A model generated the notes under the pieces. It was not told the origin of the DNA and did not search any database. It was given only the letters and a program-made list of their open reading frames with translations. DNA of 64,000 nucleotides, taken from positions 1 to 64,000 of the forward strand of contig CAZNQD010000003.1 in assembly GCA_964575345.1 (NCBI GenBank). The letters are read 5' to 3'. The position numbers were made by a program, and so were the translations under genes. Below are positions 44,088 to 53,129 of this stretch, piece after piece; the first letter of the stretch is position 1, and every line of letters begins with the position of its first letter. Source of the DNA: UBA1402 sp964575345 (GTDB taxonomy: Bacteria > Bacteroidota > Bacteroidia > Bacteroidales > UBA1402).

Positions 44088-46042
44088 CCTTGTGTGGTAT
44101 TAGCTGACATTACTTTGATTATTTGTTTTATCCGAAGTATCTCCGCAACACTCATGGCAAAGGAGACAGCCCCTCTACCCCGGTAAGGTGGATTTCCGTC
44201 GTACAGTTCCGAAATAGTACCAATACCTCTGTCCGTCAGATCGTCCTCAAATCCATAAATGATTCGTTCAGCAAAGTCTAGTCCCCGGATTTTGTGAATT
44301 TTGAGATAAGCTTCAATATATGGACCAATCAGCCAGGCCCAGGCTGTTCCCTGATGATAAGCCCAGGTCCTGCGGTTTTCGGATCCTTCGAATAGGGGAT
44401 TGTATCCCAGACTCTTGGGGCTGAGTGTTCGTAAGCCCTTGGGCGTGAGCAATTCCTTGGTGACAATGTCGAGTACCTGCTTTTTTTGCATCTTGTCCAG
44501 GGGTGAATAATCAAGCGAGACAGCGAAAATTTGATTTGGACGAACACTCCAATCTATTGTCTGTCCATCCACAAAATCGTACAAATAACCGAAATCGTTG
44601 CGGAATACTTCGATAAAAGAGGCTCCGGCTTTCTGTGCGAGTTCCGAGTATCGGGCTTGTAATTCCGGCTTGCCGTCAAGGGCGGCCATTTCTGAGGCAA
44701 AGCAAAGCGCATTATACCACAGAGCGTTGAATTCAACTAAATAACCTGTTCTTGGCACCAGAGGTTTACCGTACATGGTGGAATTCATCCAGCTGGCAGG
44801 TTGCTCTCTGCCGTTGGTAAAGAGCAATCCGTTGTTATGCAAAACAAGTTTATCGTGCTTTTGACCGATTATAAAATCCAGCGAATCAAACAGGAGTTTA
44901 TTGTAATTTTCTGCGCATTTTTCTGTACCCTGGTCTTTGGCGTATTGTTGAACAGCCCATATCATCCACAACAAGACATCTGGTGCATCTATTTCTGTAA
45001 TGGCACAATCGGCGGCTTTGTGCTCCATAAAATTTTGCAATCCTTTTTGGCCGGTTTCCATTATTGCATCAAACAAACCGGGATCTCCGGCTGCGAGGGT
45101 ACAGCCCGGAAGAGAGACAAACATATCCCTCGCCCGGCATTCAAACCAGGGATAGCCTGCCAGCAGGTAACGCTGTCCGTCGGGATGTTTGTTGTAAAAC
45201 TGGTAAGCCGCGTTTTTAAGGCTGTTGGTAAAACTGCTTCTTGGCGTACGAATCGCCTTTTCTTCATCAAACATTTTCCGCATAGCTGCAGGCTGGATAG
45301 CCGAAACACCTGCAGAAAAATAAATGCTTTCGTCTTTTTTAATGGGTATTTCAAAATAACCGGGAACAAACAGATCCTCTTTGTAATTATAGCCTCTTTC
45401 CTGTTCCTTCATATATTCTACATTTCTGTACCAATCGGGAGAATACAGAAATTCATTTTTTGCGGACAATTGCATGTGCAACTCAGGATAACCATTATAA
45501 AGACAAAGTTTAATTCCTTTATCGATAAGCTGATAGTCTTTATTTATATAATTATTTTCCCTGCAGAGGTCGTTGATGCTGCGAAAAGCCAAAAATGGCC
45601 TCAATCTGAGCCTGGTGGGAGAATGCGCTTCGAGTAGGGTATACTTTATCAGTATGCGGTTCTCGTGCGAAACAAATATTTTTTCCCTGGAAAGAATTAC
45701 ACCCCCTACCCGATAGATGGTTGAAGGGTTGGAATCACATTCAAATTCGCGAATGTATTTATGTCCCTGAGGGCTGTAATTATCTCCTTCGTATTTGTGC
45801 AAACCAAGATTGAATTCTGCTCCGTGTTGAATGACAGTTGTATCCAGGGAAGAAACAAGCACATGATTTTTCCCGTCCAGTTCAGGTACGGGAATCACCA
45901 ACAAACCATGGTATTTCCTGGTATTGCAGTCGACTATGGTGGAATAGCTGTAGGCTCCCGATTTGTTGGTTTGCAACAATTCTTTGCTTAACGATTGCTG
46001 CAAGTTGACCATTAGGGCTTTATCAAATTTCAAATAGGTCAT
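44084..46042 (-). CDS. glycogen debranching enzyme (amylo-alpha-1,6-glucosidase type)
   Basis: It hydrolyses alpha-1,6 branch points of glycogen. An N-terminal beta-sandwich domain (about 5-260, TIVDCNTRKYHGLLVIPVPE) precedes an (alpha/alpha)6 catalytic domain (about 290-645) with GYPWFECRARDMFVSLPGCTL, DAPDVLLWMIWAVQQYA and a late NRRTWAYHQGTAWAWLIGPYIEAYL. I chose ATG 46042 (MTYLKFDKALMV, 652 residues): the frame opens 66 bases earlier without family resemblance and with no promoter behind it. It heads the debranching-GT4-GH57 operon. Confidence 0.88.
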   Translation of the reverse strand: MTYLKFDKALMVNLQQSLSKELLQTNKSGAYSYSTIVDCNTRKYHGLLVIPVPELDGKNHVLVSSLDTTVIQHGAEFNLGLHKYEGDNYSPQGHKYIREFECDSNPSTIYRVGGVILSREKIFVSHENRILIKYTLLEAHSPTRLRLRPFLAFRSINDLCRENNYINKDYQLIDKGIKLCLYNGYPELHMQLSAKNEFLYSPDWYRNVEYMKEQERGYNYKEDLFVPGYFEIPIKKDESIYFSAGVSAIQPAAMRKMFDEEKAIRTPRSSFTNSLKNAAYQFYNKHPDGQRYLLAGYPWFECRARDMFVSLPGCTLAAGDPGLFDAIMETGQKGLQNFMEHKAADCAITEIDAPDVLLWMIWAVQQYAKDQGTEKCAENYNKLLFDSLDFIIGQKHDKLVLHNNGLLFTNGREQPASWMNSTMYGKPLVPRTGYLVEFNALWYNALCFASEMAALDGKPELQARYSELAQKAGASFIEVFRNDFGYLYDFVDGQTIDWSVRPNQIFAVSLDYSPLDKMQKKQVLDIVTKELLTPKGLRTLSPKSLGYNPLFEGSENRRTWAYHQGTAWAWLIGPYIEAYLKIHKIRGLDFAERIIYGFEDDLTDRGIGTISELYDGNPPYRGRGAVSFAMSVAEILRIKQIIKVMSANTTQG

Positions 46043-46120
46043 AACAGTTCTTGTTTTGCGTATTACGATGAATAATCCGCATTGGTAAAAAATCAGGTAC
46101 TTATGCAAAAAAACAACAGA

Positions 46121-46128
46121 CGAAGATA
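46121..46128 (-). promoter_or_regulatory. possible -7 promoter box of the alpha-glucan operon
   Basis: TATCTTCG on the minus strand is one base off TAnnTTTG, 78 bases upstream of the ATG at 46042. The 46129-46265 stretch holds no gene. I see no clear operator in it. Confidence 0.4.
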
Positions 46129-46265
46129 AGTTATATTTAGAAATTACAGTTGAAAAAGTTTCAAATTAAAAGACAAGAACTATATGTTTTACGTCATCTT
46201 TTTACCTGTCTTCGGGTAGTTTTTTCTTTATGGCGGGGTTTTTATTGGCAATTGCAGAATTTTAG

Positions 46266-46273
46266 TATTTTTG
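46266..46273 (+). promoter_or_regulatory. -7 promoter box of Wzz-like gene
   Basis: TATTTTTG, 39 bases before the chosen ATG at 46313. Confidence 0.6.
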
Positions 46274-46312
46274 TATTCTCAATTTATACATTTACTCACG
46301 ACACTTCGTACT

Positions 46313-47305
46313 ATGGAAAAACAACAAAAAGAACTCAATCTTTCCGAACTTCTGATGCTTTTGTTCAAAGGTATCGGCAATTTAATCAAGTGGCTGTGGA
46401 ATCTTTTTATACAGGCTTTGCGCCTGAGCTACCGAAAAAAGTGGATCGTTCTGGCATTCATTGTGGCCGGACTTGCCTGGGGATATTTTGCTTCTACACC
46501 CGACAAACTGACACACAAAGCGTCCGTAACTGTAAAAACCATCATTAAAGGAAGTCAGTACAGCAAAGATTTTATTAAAACATTAAATGCCGATTGCGGG
46601 AAAAAAGACAAGAGCGATTTAGCAAAAAAATTGAATATCACTGAGGAAGAAGCCAAAAAAATTGTTTCCCTGGAATCTTTCTATTTAGTTGACATTGGTG
46701 CTGATGGCATTCTTGACCAGGTTGATTATAAGGAGAATTTTAAAGGTGACACGATCAACATCTGGAGTAATAATTACTTATACGTTGAAATTTCATCCAA
46801 AGATGAAAAATTATTTCCCACAATAAGAGAGGGGATTGTCTATGCCTTGAATAATGACCTCTCTGTGCAAAAAGAGAAAGCTTTCATGAATTTGGAACAT
46901 TCCGACTGGATTTCTATGCTTAATGAAGAATTGGAAAAAATCAAGGAGTTACAATCAAAAATGTTTGCCGAAGATGTAAACAACGTCACCTCTTTGAGTT
47001 TAAGGCAAAAGCCCAAGGAACAACGTTCTGACCCCAATATAATGACCGTATTGGGCGAAACAAAAATGCAAATGTTTACAGGTGATAAAATTCACTCTAT
47101 GATAGTTATGAACAATCATAAACGCGGAATTAAAGAACTTGACGAAGGCGCCATACGGGTTGAATTACCCATTTTATATCTCGGAGTGGCAAACCCCCGG
47201 TACAAAGTGATGATCATCCGGGCTTTCCTGGGCTATCTTTTGGGCCTGGGGCTCTGCGCCTACCTGGTAAACCGCAAAAAGATTATTGCTTTTCTGGAAG
47301 CATAA
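46313..47305 (+). CDS. Wzz/chain-length-determinant-like inner-membrane protein, orphan
   Basis: The 330-residue protein has two transmembrane helices: about 40-58 (WIVLAFIVAGLAWGYF, preceded by SYRKK) and near the C-terminus (about 303-320, FLGYLLGLGLCAYLV). Between them is a mainly helical periplasmic domain with a charged coiled-coil stretch (about 185-225, MNLEHSDWISMLNEELEKIKELQ). This is the layout of Wzz/co-polymerase proteins that set O-antigen or capsule chain length. No polysaccharide gene cluster or tyrosine kinase is nearby. ATG 46313 (MEKQQKELNLSELL) is chosen because the promoter box lies just upstream. Confidence 0.7.
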   Translation: MEKQQKELNLSELLMLLFKGIGNLIKWLWNLFIQALRLSYRKKWIVLAFIVAGLAWGYFASTPDKLTHKASVTVKTIIKGSQYSKDFIKTLNADCGKKDKSDLAKKLNITEEEAKKIVSLESFYLVDIGADGILDQVDYKENFKGDTINIWSNNYLYVEISSKDEKLFPTIREGIVYALNNDLSVQKEKAFMNLEHSDWISMLNEELEKIKELQSKMFAEDVNNVTSLSLRQKPKEQRSDPNIMTVLGETKMQMFTGDKIHSMIVMNNHKRGIKELDEGAIRVELPILYLGVANPRYKVMIIRAFLGYLLGLGLCAYLVNRKKIIAFLEA

Positions 47306-47395
47306 TGACTTCCGGGGCCGTCCGGATGAATGAACGACAGTTTGAAGAGTCGAGGTCTGTTGTATGGTCTTGGCAGAAACCTGCTGTAAAATACT

Positions 47396-49147
47396 CTACA
47401 AACCCAAAGATTTCATTATCTCTTTGAATTTTTCTTCGGCCAACTTACATTTGTCTGAGTAGTCGGAGCGTGATTTCAGCACATCGCGTACTTCGATGTA
47501 GAATTTAATCTTTGGTTCCGTACCCGAGGGACGGATAGACACTTTAGTTCCGTCCTGGCTGAAGTATTGTAAGACATTGGAAGTTTCGGGCATTTTAAGA
47601 TCTAAACATTCCTCGCTATTTGGCTTACAGGCTTTCAGGCTCATATAATCCTTAACCAGAATTACCGGAGAACCCGCCAGTTCATTCACCGGTTTGGATC
47701 TGAAATTATCCATCATAACTTTGATTTGTTCAGCCCCGGATTTCCCCTTTTTAACTACCGAAATTCCCTTTTCTCTCGAAAAGCCGTATTCCATGTAAAT
47801 ATCCAGCAACAATTCATACAGGCTTTTTCCTTTTTCTTTGGCCCAGGCAAGTATTTCGGCCATCAAAGCACAGGACGAAACAGCGTCTTTGTCGCGAACA
47901 AAATCCTGGGGCAGGAAGCCATAACTTTCTTCCCCTCCGCCTATATACTGTCGTTTGCCTTCAAATTCCCTGATTATGGCTGCTATCCATTTGAAGCCGG
48001 TATAAGTGTCGAACATATCCACCCGGTTTCTGTCGGCAATTTCTTTGATCAACTCGGTAGTAACTATAGTTTTAACGATATACTCCTTGCCACTTTCCAA
48101 CATTCCCAGTTCGGAACGTCTTTTAATTAAATAATAGATAAAGATCAGTGCGGTCTGATGTCCATTGACCAGAATCCATTCTTCCCGATCGTTTTTGACT
48201 GCTATTCCAAGACGATCGGCGTCCGGATCGGAAGCCATTACAATATCCGCATCCACTTCGGCCGCTCTTTTCAGCGCCAGCGACAAAGCCGCCGGTTCCT
48301 CGGGATTGGGCGAAACCACCGTGGGAAAGTCCCCGCTGACTACATCCTGTTCGGGCACATTGATGATGTTTTTGAAACCAAAAGCCCTGAGGCAGGCAGG
48401 AATGATTCTGACACCGGTACCGTGGATAGGTGTGTATACAATTTTCAGGTCTTCGTGTTTTCGGATAGATTCGGGAGATAAGGAAATGGTTTTGATCTTT
48501 TTGATGTATCTCTCATCAATTTCGGCCCCAATCAGCCGGATAAGCTTTTTATTTCCATCAAAGCGAATGGAGCTGACATCCCTGATGGCCTGTACTTCGT
48601 CAATAATTGAATGATCGTGGGGAGCCACCACCTGAGCCCCGTCGTCCCAATAAGCTTTATAGCCATTGTATTCCTTGGGATTGTGCGAGGCAGTCAATAC
48701 GATTCCGCTCTGGCATTTCAAATGACGTATAGCATAAGACACTTCGGGGGTGGGACGCAAATCGTCGAATAAATACACATAAATGCCGTTGGCCGAAAAT
48801 ATTTCGGCACATATTTCGGCAAAGAAGCGACTGTTGTTTCTGCAATCATGCCCAATTACCACAGATATCCGGGGCAAATGACCAAAGGACTTATTCAGGT
48901 AATTGGCCAAACCCTGGGTTGCTGCTCCAACCGTATAGCGATTCATTCGGTTACTCCCGGGTCCCATAATCCCACGCAGCCCGCCTGTTCCAAACTCCAG
49001 ATCTTTGTAAAAACATTCAATCAATTCTGTTTTGTCTTCCTTATCAAGCATAGCCTGAACCGCCGCCCTTGTTTGCACATCGTAAGTCTCAGTCAGCCAA
49101 CGCTGAGCCTTGGCGGTGACTTCTTTTATCAACTTTATATTATCCAT
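47396..49147 (-). CDS. phosphohexomutase (phosphoglucomutase/phosphomannomutase)
   Basis: It interconverts hexose 1- and 6-phosphates, probably glucose phosphates for glycogen and cell-wall precursors. It has 583 residues, the long type with an N-terminal extension. The phospho-serine loop is TASHNPKEYNGYKAY, the Mg-binding loop DPDADRLGIAV, the sugar-binding loop GGGEESYGFL, and the phosphate-binding loop RPSGTEPKIKFYIEV. All four active-site segments are intact. It ends the panC-panD-M23-mutase minus-strand run. Confidence 0.93.
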   Translation of the reverse strand: MDNIKLIKEVTAKAQRWLTETYDVQTRAAVQAMLDKEDKTELIECFYKDLEFGTGGLRGIMGPGSNRMNRYTVGAATQGLANYLNKSFGHLPRISVVIGHDCRNNSRFFAEICAEIFSANGIYVYLFDDLRPTPEVSYAIRHLKCQSGIVLTASHNPKEYNGYKAYWDDGAQVVAPHDHSIIDEVQAIRDVSSIRFDGNKKLIRLIGAEIDERYIKKIKTISLSPESIRKHEDLKIVYTPIHGTGVRIIPACLRAFGFKNIINVPEQDVVSGDFPTVVSPNPEEPAALSLALKRAAEVDADIVMASDPDADRLGIAVKNDREEWILVNGHQTALIFIYYLIKRRSELGMLESGKEYIVKTIVTTELIKEIADRNRVDMFDTYTGFKWIAAIIREFEGKRQYIGGGEESYGFLPQDFVRDKDAVSSCALMAEILAWAKEKGKSLYELLLDIYMEYGFSREKGISVVKKGKSGAEQIKVMMDNFRSKPVNELAGSPVILVKDYMSLKACKPNSEECLDLKMPETSNVLQYFSQDGTKVSIRPSGTEPKIKFYIEVRDVLKSRSDYSDKCKLAEEKFKEIMKSLGL

Positions 49148-49159
49148 AGTCTGCTGGTA

Positions 49160-50971
49160 TTATTCTGCATTAAACATCCACTCCTTGTAATTTTCGTTGC
49201 CACACTTATCTTTGAGATAAATCTGGAGAAGGTTGTCCACAGGCAACAAATCAATCTGCTTATCTTTAAGATCGGCAGTCAGGGTATTGGTTTTGTAATC
49301 GTATTCAAACAAAACCCACTTAGCGTTGATAATACAGCGGTAAGTATCTAAACCTGATTCATCGTCACGAACAAGTATGCGAATTAAAGAATTTTTTTGA
49401 TTCTTTTCAAGCTGAGGGATAAAAATTTTTGGGGGCAGGCTGTCGCTCAATACGGTATAACTCCCAAAGTTAAGAATCTTTCCTTCCATAAAACCTTTTG
49501 CATATGTTGCTTCTATATATTCGGTCTTATTATCGGGTAATATTCCGGCCAGATAATAGCGATCCTTTTCCATTAAGGTGTCTTCATTAATCTTTATACG
49601 GATAAATGCCGCTTTATGAAGCGGGACAGTGGGATGGTGAATTTTGTGTATGCCTGTGTATAAAAGATGATTTCTGAGCCCTGGATTCGTAACATTCTTC
49701 GGAGGTATATAATCATACACGAAGGCCAGCTTATTGTAAAACGAAGCTGCCGGAAACTCCAGATAAACATCTTTGGAAGCATAGGTATTTTTATAAGCCG
49801 GATAAAAAAATAAAGCTGTGGTGTCTTCCTGAGGAATAGTTAATTGCTTAGCCTGCAATTGAAAGCGATATTCGGATTTATTGCCAGAAACATCGTATAA
49901 TTCGTATAGAAAATCGTATCCCCGCTCTTGGTTTACATCAATATAGCCATTGTTAATCCTGACGGGATAAATATCCAGGTTATTGAAAGGCTCCACAAAA
50001 GATTTCATAATCCAGGAGCGGTTTTGCACCCACTCTCCGTAATCAACCAAGGCATTCAGGTAACGGCTTTCGTCGAAAGAAAAACGGCTGATGTCCTGCT
50101 GAAATATTTCTTCTCCGTTCAGGTATAAGCGGATCCGGCTCAAACCATACAAATTGTTGGTGCCGTTCATGTAATTATAGGCCTTAATACCCAAGCCTAT
50201 TTTGCCCCAGACTAAGGGCAGTTTGCTATTCAGGCCGCTTGTCCCTTCCTGTCCAATCTGTATTATTTCTTTTGCACACAGCCGTCCGTCCCGGTTTAGC
50301 AAGACTCCCTGCCCGTCAAAAGCATAGATTGCCAGGGCCAACATTTTTGGAGGGCTGGTATCTCTGATGCGATCTCTGTACCAAAACAGGGGATCTACAG
50401 GCTCTTCAGACTCCGTATGACGAATTTCAAAATGTAAATGAGGGGCAACTGAACTGCCGCTGTTACCGCTATATCCTATCAACTCTCCGCGTTCTACGGG
50501 TATTTGCCCGTCAGAGAATATCAGATTTTGCTCGTATGACTCAGCGGCATATTGCGCCGTTTTTATTATCGAATCAAGCTTTGGGGAAAAAGAACTTAAA
50601 TGCCCGTAAACACTGGTATATCCATTGGGGTGATCAAGATAAAGCGCTTTCCCGAATCCTTTTACACCTACGCTGATGCGCGAAACGTAAGCCGGAGCTA
50701 TAGCGTATACAGGTTTATCAACCACACCCTGGGTTTTGAAATCCAGGCCTGAATGAAAGTGATCCCTGCGTAATTCACCGAAATTGGCACTGAGGTAAGG
50801 GGGAATTCGTAAGGGCAAATCGAAATAAGAAGGTGAAATGCTGTCCTGCAACCTGTATGTATGGACAAAAAAAACGTCTTTTTCCAACAAAACAGCCTTT
50901 TCTTTTTGTGCATTAAGAATAAAAGCAAAACAAGCCGACAATACTAACAATGCAAGCTGCTTCATCCTCAC
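49160..50971 (-). CDS. M23 peptidase (LytM-type endopeptidase), exported
   Basis: A periplasmic peptidoglycan endopeptidase of 603 residues. The signal peptide (MRMKQLALLVLSACFAFILNAQ) is followed by the M23 domain (about 50-215) with zinc ligands His and Asp in HFHSGLDFKTQG and the HxH pair in APHLHFEIRH, all intact. The long C-terminal region (about 215-603) is beta-rich and ends in IYLKDKCGNENYKEWMF. It starts in an ATGA overlap with panD and is followed by the phosphohexomutase, so it may be translated from the pan transcript. An ATG two codons in is equally possible. Confidence 0.9.
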   Translation of the reverse strand: MRMKQLALLVLSACFAFILNAQKEKAVLLEKDVFFVHTYRLQDSISPSYFDLPLRIPPYLSANFGELRRDHFHSGLDFKTQGVVDKPVYAIAPAYVSRISVGVKGFGKALYLDHPNGYTSVYGHLSSFSPKLDSIIKTAQYAAESYEQNLIFSDGQIPVERGELIGYSGNSGSSVAPHLHFEIRHTESEEPVDPLFWYRDRIRDTSPPKMLALAIYAFDGQGVLLNRDGRLCAKEIIQIGQEGTSGLNSKLPLVWGKIGLGIKAYNYMNGTNNLYGLSRIRLYLNGEEIFQQDISRFSFDESRYLNALVDYGEWVQNRSWIMKSFVEPFNNLDIYPVRINNGYIDVNQERGYDFLYELYDVSGNKSEYRFQLQAKQLTIPQEDTTALFFYPAYKNTYASKDVYLEFPAASFYNKLAFVYDYIPPKNVTNPGLRNHLLYTGIHKIHHPTVPLHKAAFIRIKINEDTLMEKDRYYLAGILPDNKTEYIEATYAKGFMEGKILNFGSYTVLSDSLPPKIFIPQLEKNQKNSLIRILVRDDESGLDTYRCIINAKWVLFEYDYKTNTLTADLKDKQIDLLPVDNLLQIYLKDKCGNENYKEWMFNAE

Positions 50972-51321
50972 TTAATCAGTCTGTTGGTCGCAGTGTCAGG
51001 AAAAATGATACGAGGTTCAAATGTGCTTGCCTCCTGCGCATCCATCAAAGCATACGACAGTATAATCACAACGTCGCCGGGTAAAGCCCTGCGAGCTGCG
51101 GCCCCGTTAAGACAAATAACGCCGGAACCTCTCTTTCCCTTGATAACATAAGTTTCAAAACGTTCTCCGTTATTGTTGTTCAATACCGTTACCTTTTCGT
51201 TGGGAATAAGGTTGGCAGCCTCAATCAGTTCTTCATCGATAGTGATGCTACCGATGTAATCCAGGTTGGCTTCTGTCACATGAACCCTGTGAATTTTTGA
51301 TTTTAGGACCTCAATCAGCAT
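50968..51321 (-). CDS. panD: aspartate 1-decarboxylase proenzyme
   Basis: A pyruvoyl enzyme that makes beta-alanine for pantothenate. The self-cleavage site is Gly24-Ser25 in LDYIGSITIDEEL, yielding the pyruvoyl group, and Lys9 (LKSKIHRVHV) and Arg54-region residues are as expected. The 117-residue length is typical. It overlaps panC by 11 bases and ends in a four-base overlap with the M23 gene. The pairing with panC supports pantothenate synthesis. Confidence 0.95.
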   Translation of the reverse strand: MLIEVLKSKIHRVHVTEANLDYIGSITIDEELIEAANLIPNEKVTVLNNNNGERFETYVIKGKRGSGVICLNGAAARRALPGDVVIILSYALMDAQEASTFEPRIIFPDTATNRLIK

Positions 51322-52162
51322 TTTTATATTCTATGTTATCTATTAAACGCACAGACCCGCAATATACCGCAATACATCCAACCACGCGGGCAGACTCCGC
51401 CCATTCGTGTATGCTTTGCAAAGTGGTTCCGTTAACAATTTCAAAATAATCCAGGCGAAGCATCGGTTCGGCATTGATTCCATTTACTACAAACTCCCTA
51501 ATCTCTGCCGGCCTTTTCTTCGAAACAAAGGTAAGGCTTTCAAATAAATATTTAGATATAAGGGCTGCTTTTTCTTTTTGCTCCGCCGTTAAAAGCTCAT
51601 TGCGGCTGCTCATGGCTAATCCGCTCTTTTCCCGCACTATGGGACAGGCTACGATTTGAACCTTCATGCCCAGTTGTTCAACCAATTTACGCACTATGGC
51701 TAATTGTTGAAAATCTTTTTGCCCGAAATAGGCCTTATCGGGTTGCACTGCTTCAAAAAGCTTGCTTACAATCTGAGCAACTCCGTTGAAATGCCCTTTT
51801 CTATACACACCTTCCATCACCTCTTCGAGCAGGCCGAAATTAAAAAGGCGGGTATCTTCTTCAGGGTACATTTCCTGCTCATCCGGCATAAATAAGAGGT
51901 TACAACCGGCTTTTTGCAACTTGGCAGCATCTTTTTCGGGTTGTCTGGGGTATTTGATTAAATCCTTTTTATCATTAAACTGTGTAGGATTTACAAAAAC
52001 ACTGCAAACACAAAAATCATTCTCATGAACACAACGTTCTATCAGGGAAATATGCCCCTGATGTAAAGCACCCATTGTGGGAACGAACCCCAGGCTACGG
52101 CCTTTGCTGCGTTCGACATCTAAAATTGCCCTTAGTTGACTTTTAGTTTTTACTACTTGCAT
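51311..52162 (-). CDS. panC: pantothenate synthetase
   Basis: It joins pantoate and beta-alanine using ATP. HIGH-type motif GHISLIE follows VPTMGALHQ. The second signature is KSGLAMSSRNELL, and the ADP-binding segment FGQKDFQQLAIVRKLV is clear. I start at ATG 52162 (MQVVKTKSQLRAIL), since the ATG two codons upstream adds only MF. It precedes panD, with an 11-base overlap, in one operon. panB and panE are not in the window. Confidence 0.95.
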   Translation of the reverse strand: MQVVKTKSQLRAILDVERSKGRSLGFVPTMGALHQGHISLIERCVHENDFCVCSVFVNPTQFNDKKDLIKYPRQPEKDAAKLQKAGCNLLFMPDEQEMYPEEDTRLFNFGLLEEVMEGVYRKGHFNGVAQIVSKLFEAVQPDKAYFGQKDFQQLAIVRKLVEQLGMKVQIVACPIVREKSGLAMSSRNELLTAEQKEKAALISKYLFESLTFVSKKRPAEIREFVVNGINAEPMLRLDYFEIVNGTTLQSIHEWAESARVVGCIAVYCGSVRLIDNIEYKNAD

Positions 52163-52277
52163 AAACATCTGAAAATTTGCTGGATTTCTCCCTTAAAAGA
52201 GGGCGCAAAAAAACCAAATTTTTGCCATTAAAAAAAATAATACGCTCATTTCTTGCATATCTACCTGTTTTTTTTAG

Positions 52278-52285
52278 TATCTTTG
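52278..52285 (+). promoter_or_regulatory. -7 promoter box of GT5-half gene
   Basis: TATCTTTG followed by CACC, 30 bases before the ATG at 52316. The interval back to the panC start is AT-rich, and I could not pick a clear promoter for panC within it. Confidence 0.65.
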
Positions 52286-52315
52286 CACCTATATGTTCAC
52301 AATCCTTTTGTTTTT

Positions 52316-53128
52316 ATGAAACCGGCGAAAGTACTGTTCATCTGTCAAGAAATTATGCCTTATGTTCCAGAAACGGAACTTTCGTCCATCTGCCGCCGTT
52401 TACCTCAGTCTATACAGGATAATGGCAGTGAAATCAGGACTTTTATGCCCAAATACGGCTGCATAAACGAGCGCAGAAACCAATTACACGAAGTAATCAG
52501 GTTATCTGGCATGAACCTGATTATCGACGACAACGATCATCCGCTTATTATCAAAGTAGCTTCCATTCAGGCAGCCCGTATGCAAGTTTATTTTATCGAT
52601 AACGACGATTTTTTTCAACGCAAAGCCCTGGTTTGTGATGAATCGGGCATAGATTATTTTGATAACGACGAGAGGTCGATTTTTTTTGTACGCGGAGTCA
52701 TCGAAACAGTTCGAAAACTACGCTGGACACCCGATATTATACATTGTCACGGGTGGTTTTCGGCCCTGGCTCCCCTATACATCAAAAAAGCCTTCGACGA
52801 TGATCCCTGCTTTAGGGATACTAAGGTAGTTTATTCTATTTACAACGATGCTTTTGATGAAAGCTTTCGGAAAGTGTTCAATCACAAACTTCTTGTACAG
52901 GGTATTGAACAAGAAGATATCGCTGAGATAAAGAACAAAGCCGATTACCTGAACCTGTCAAAATTAGCCATTCGCCATGCTGACGGCATCATTCAGGCCA
53001 GCCACAAAATCAGCAGCAAAGTAAAAAAAGCGGCGGAAGAATCGGGAAAACCCTTTATGATTGCCAATGAAAGTGAGGACTTCTCTGATTACAGCGAATT
53101 TTACGACCTTCTTTTAGAACAAGCTTAA
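52316..53128 (+). CDS. GT5 glycogen-synthase N-terminal-domain-only protein
   Basis: The 270 residues match the N-terminal Rossmann domain of GT5 glycogen/starch synthase (KVLFICQEIMPYVPETE, IIHCHGWFSALAPLYIKKAF) but stop before the C-terminal nucleotide-sugar-binding domain. The family's KTGGLGDV donor-binding motif near the N-terminus is replaced by PETELSSICRRLP. Both halves of the catalytic site are therefore missing, and it is unlikely to be a normal synthase. I recall near-identical short proteins in other Bacteroidota in the same place between panC and a DUF4270 gene, so it is a conserved family, not a fresh truncation. It leads the DUF4270 gene by one base. Confidence 0.78.
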   Translation: MKPAKVLFICQEIMPYVPETELSSICRRLPQSIQDNGSEIRTFMPKYGCINERRNQLHEVIRLSGMNLIIDDNDHPLIIKVASIQAARMQVYFIDNDDFFQRKALVCDESGIDYFDNDERSIFFVRGVIETVRKLRWTPDIIHCHGWFSALAPLYIKKAFDDDPCFRDTKVVYSIYNDAFDESFRKVFNHKLLVQGIEQEDIAEIKNKADYLNLSKLAIRHADGIIQASHKISSKVKKAAEESGKPFMIANESEDFSDYSEFYDLLLEQA

Positions 53129-53129
53129 T

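Noticed and set aside
47306..47395. A terminator between the Wzz-like gene and phosphohexomutase
   Set aside because: The GC-rich stretch has only short imperfect pairings and no T-tract on either strand.
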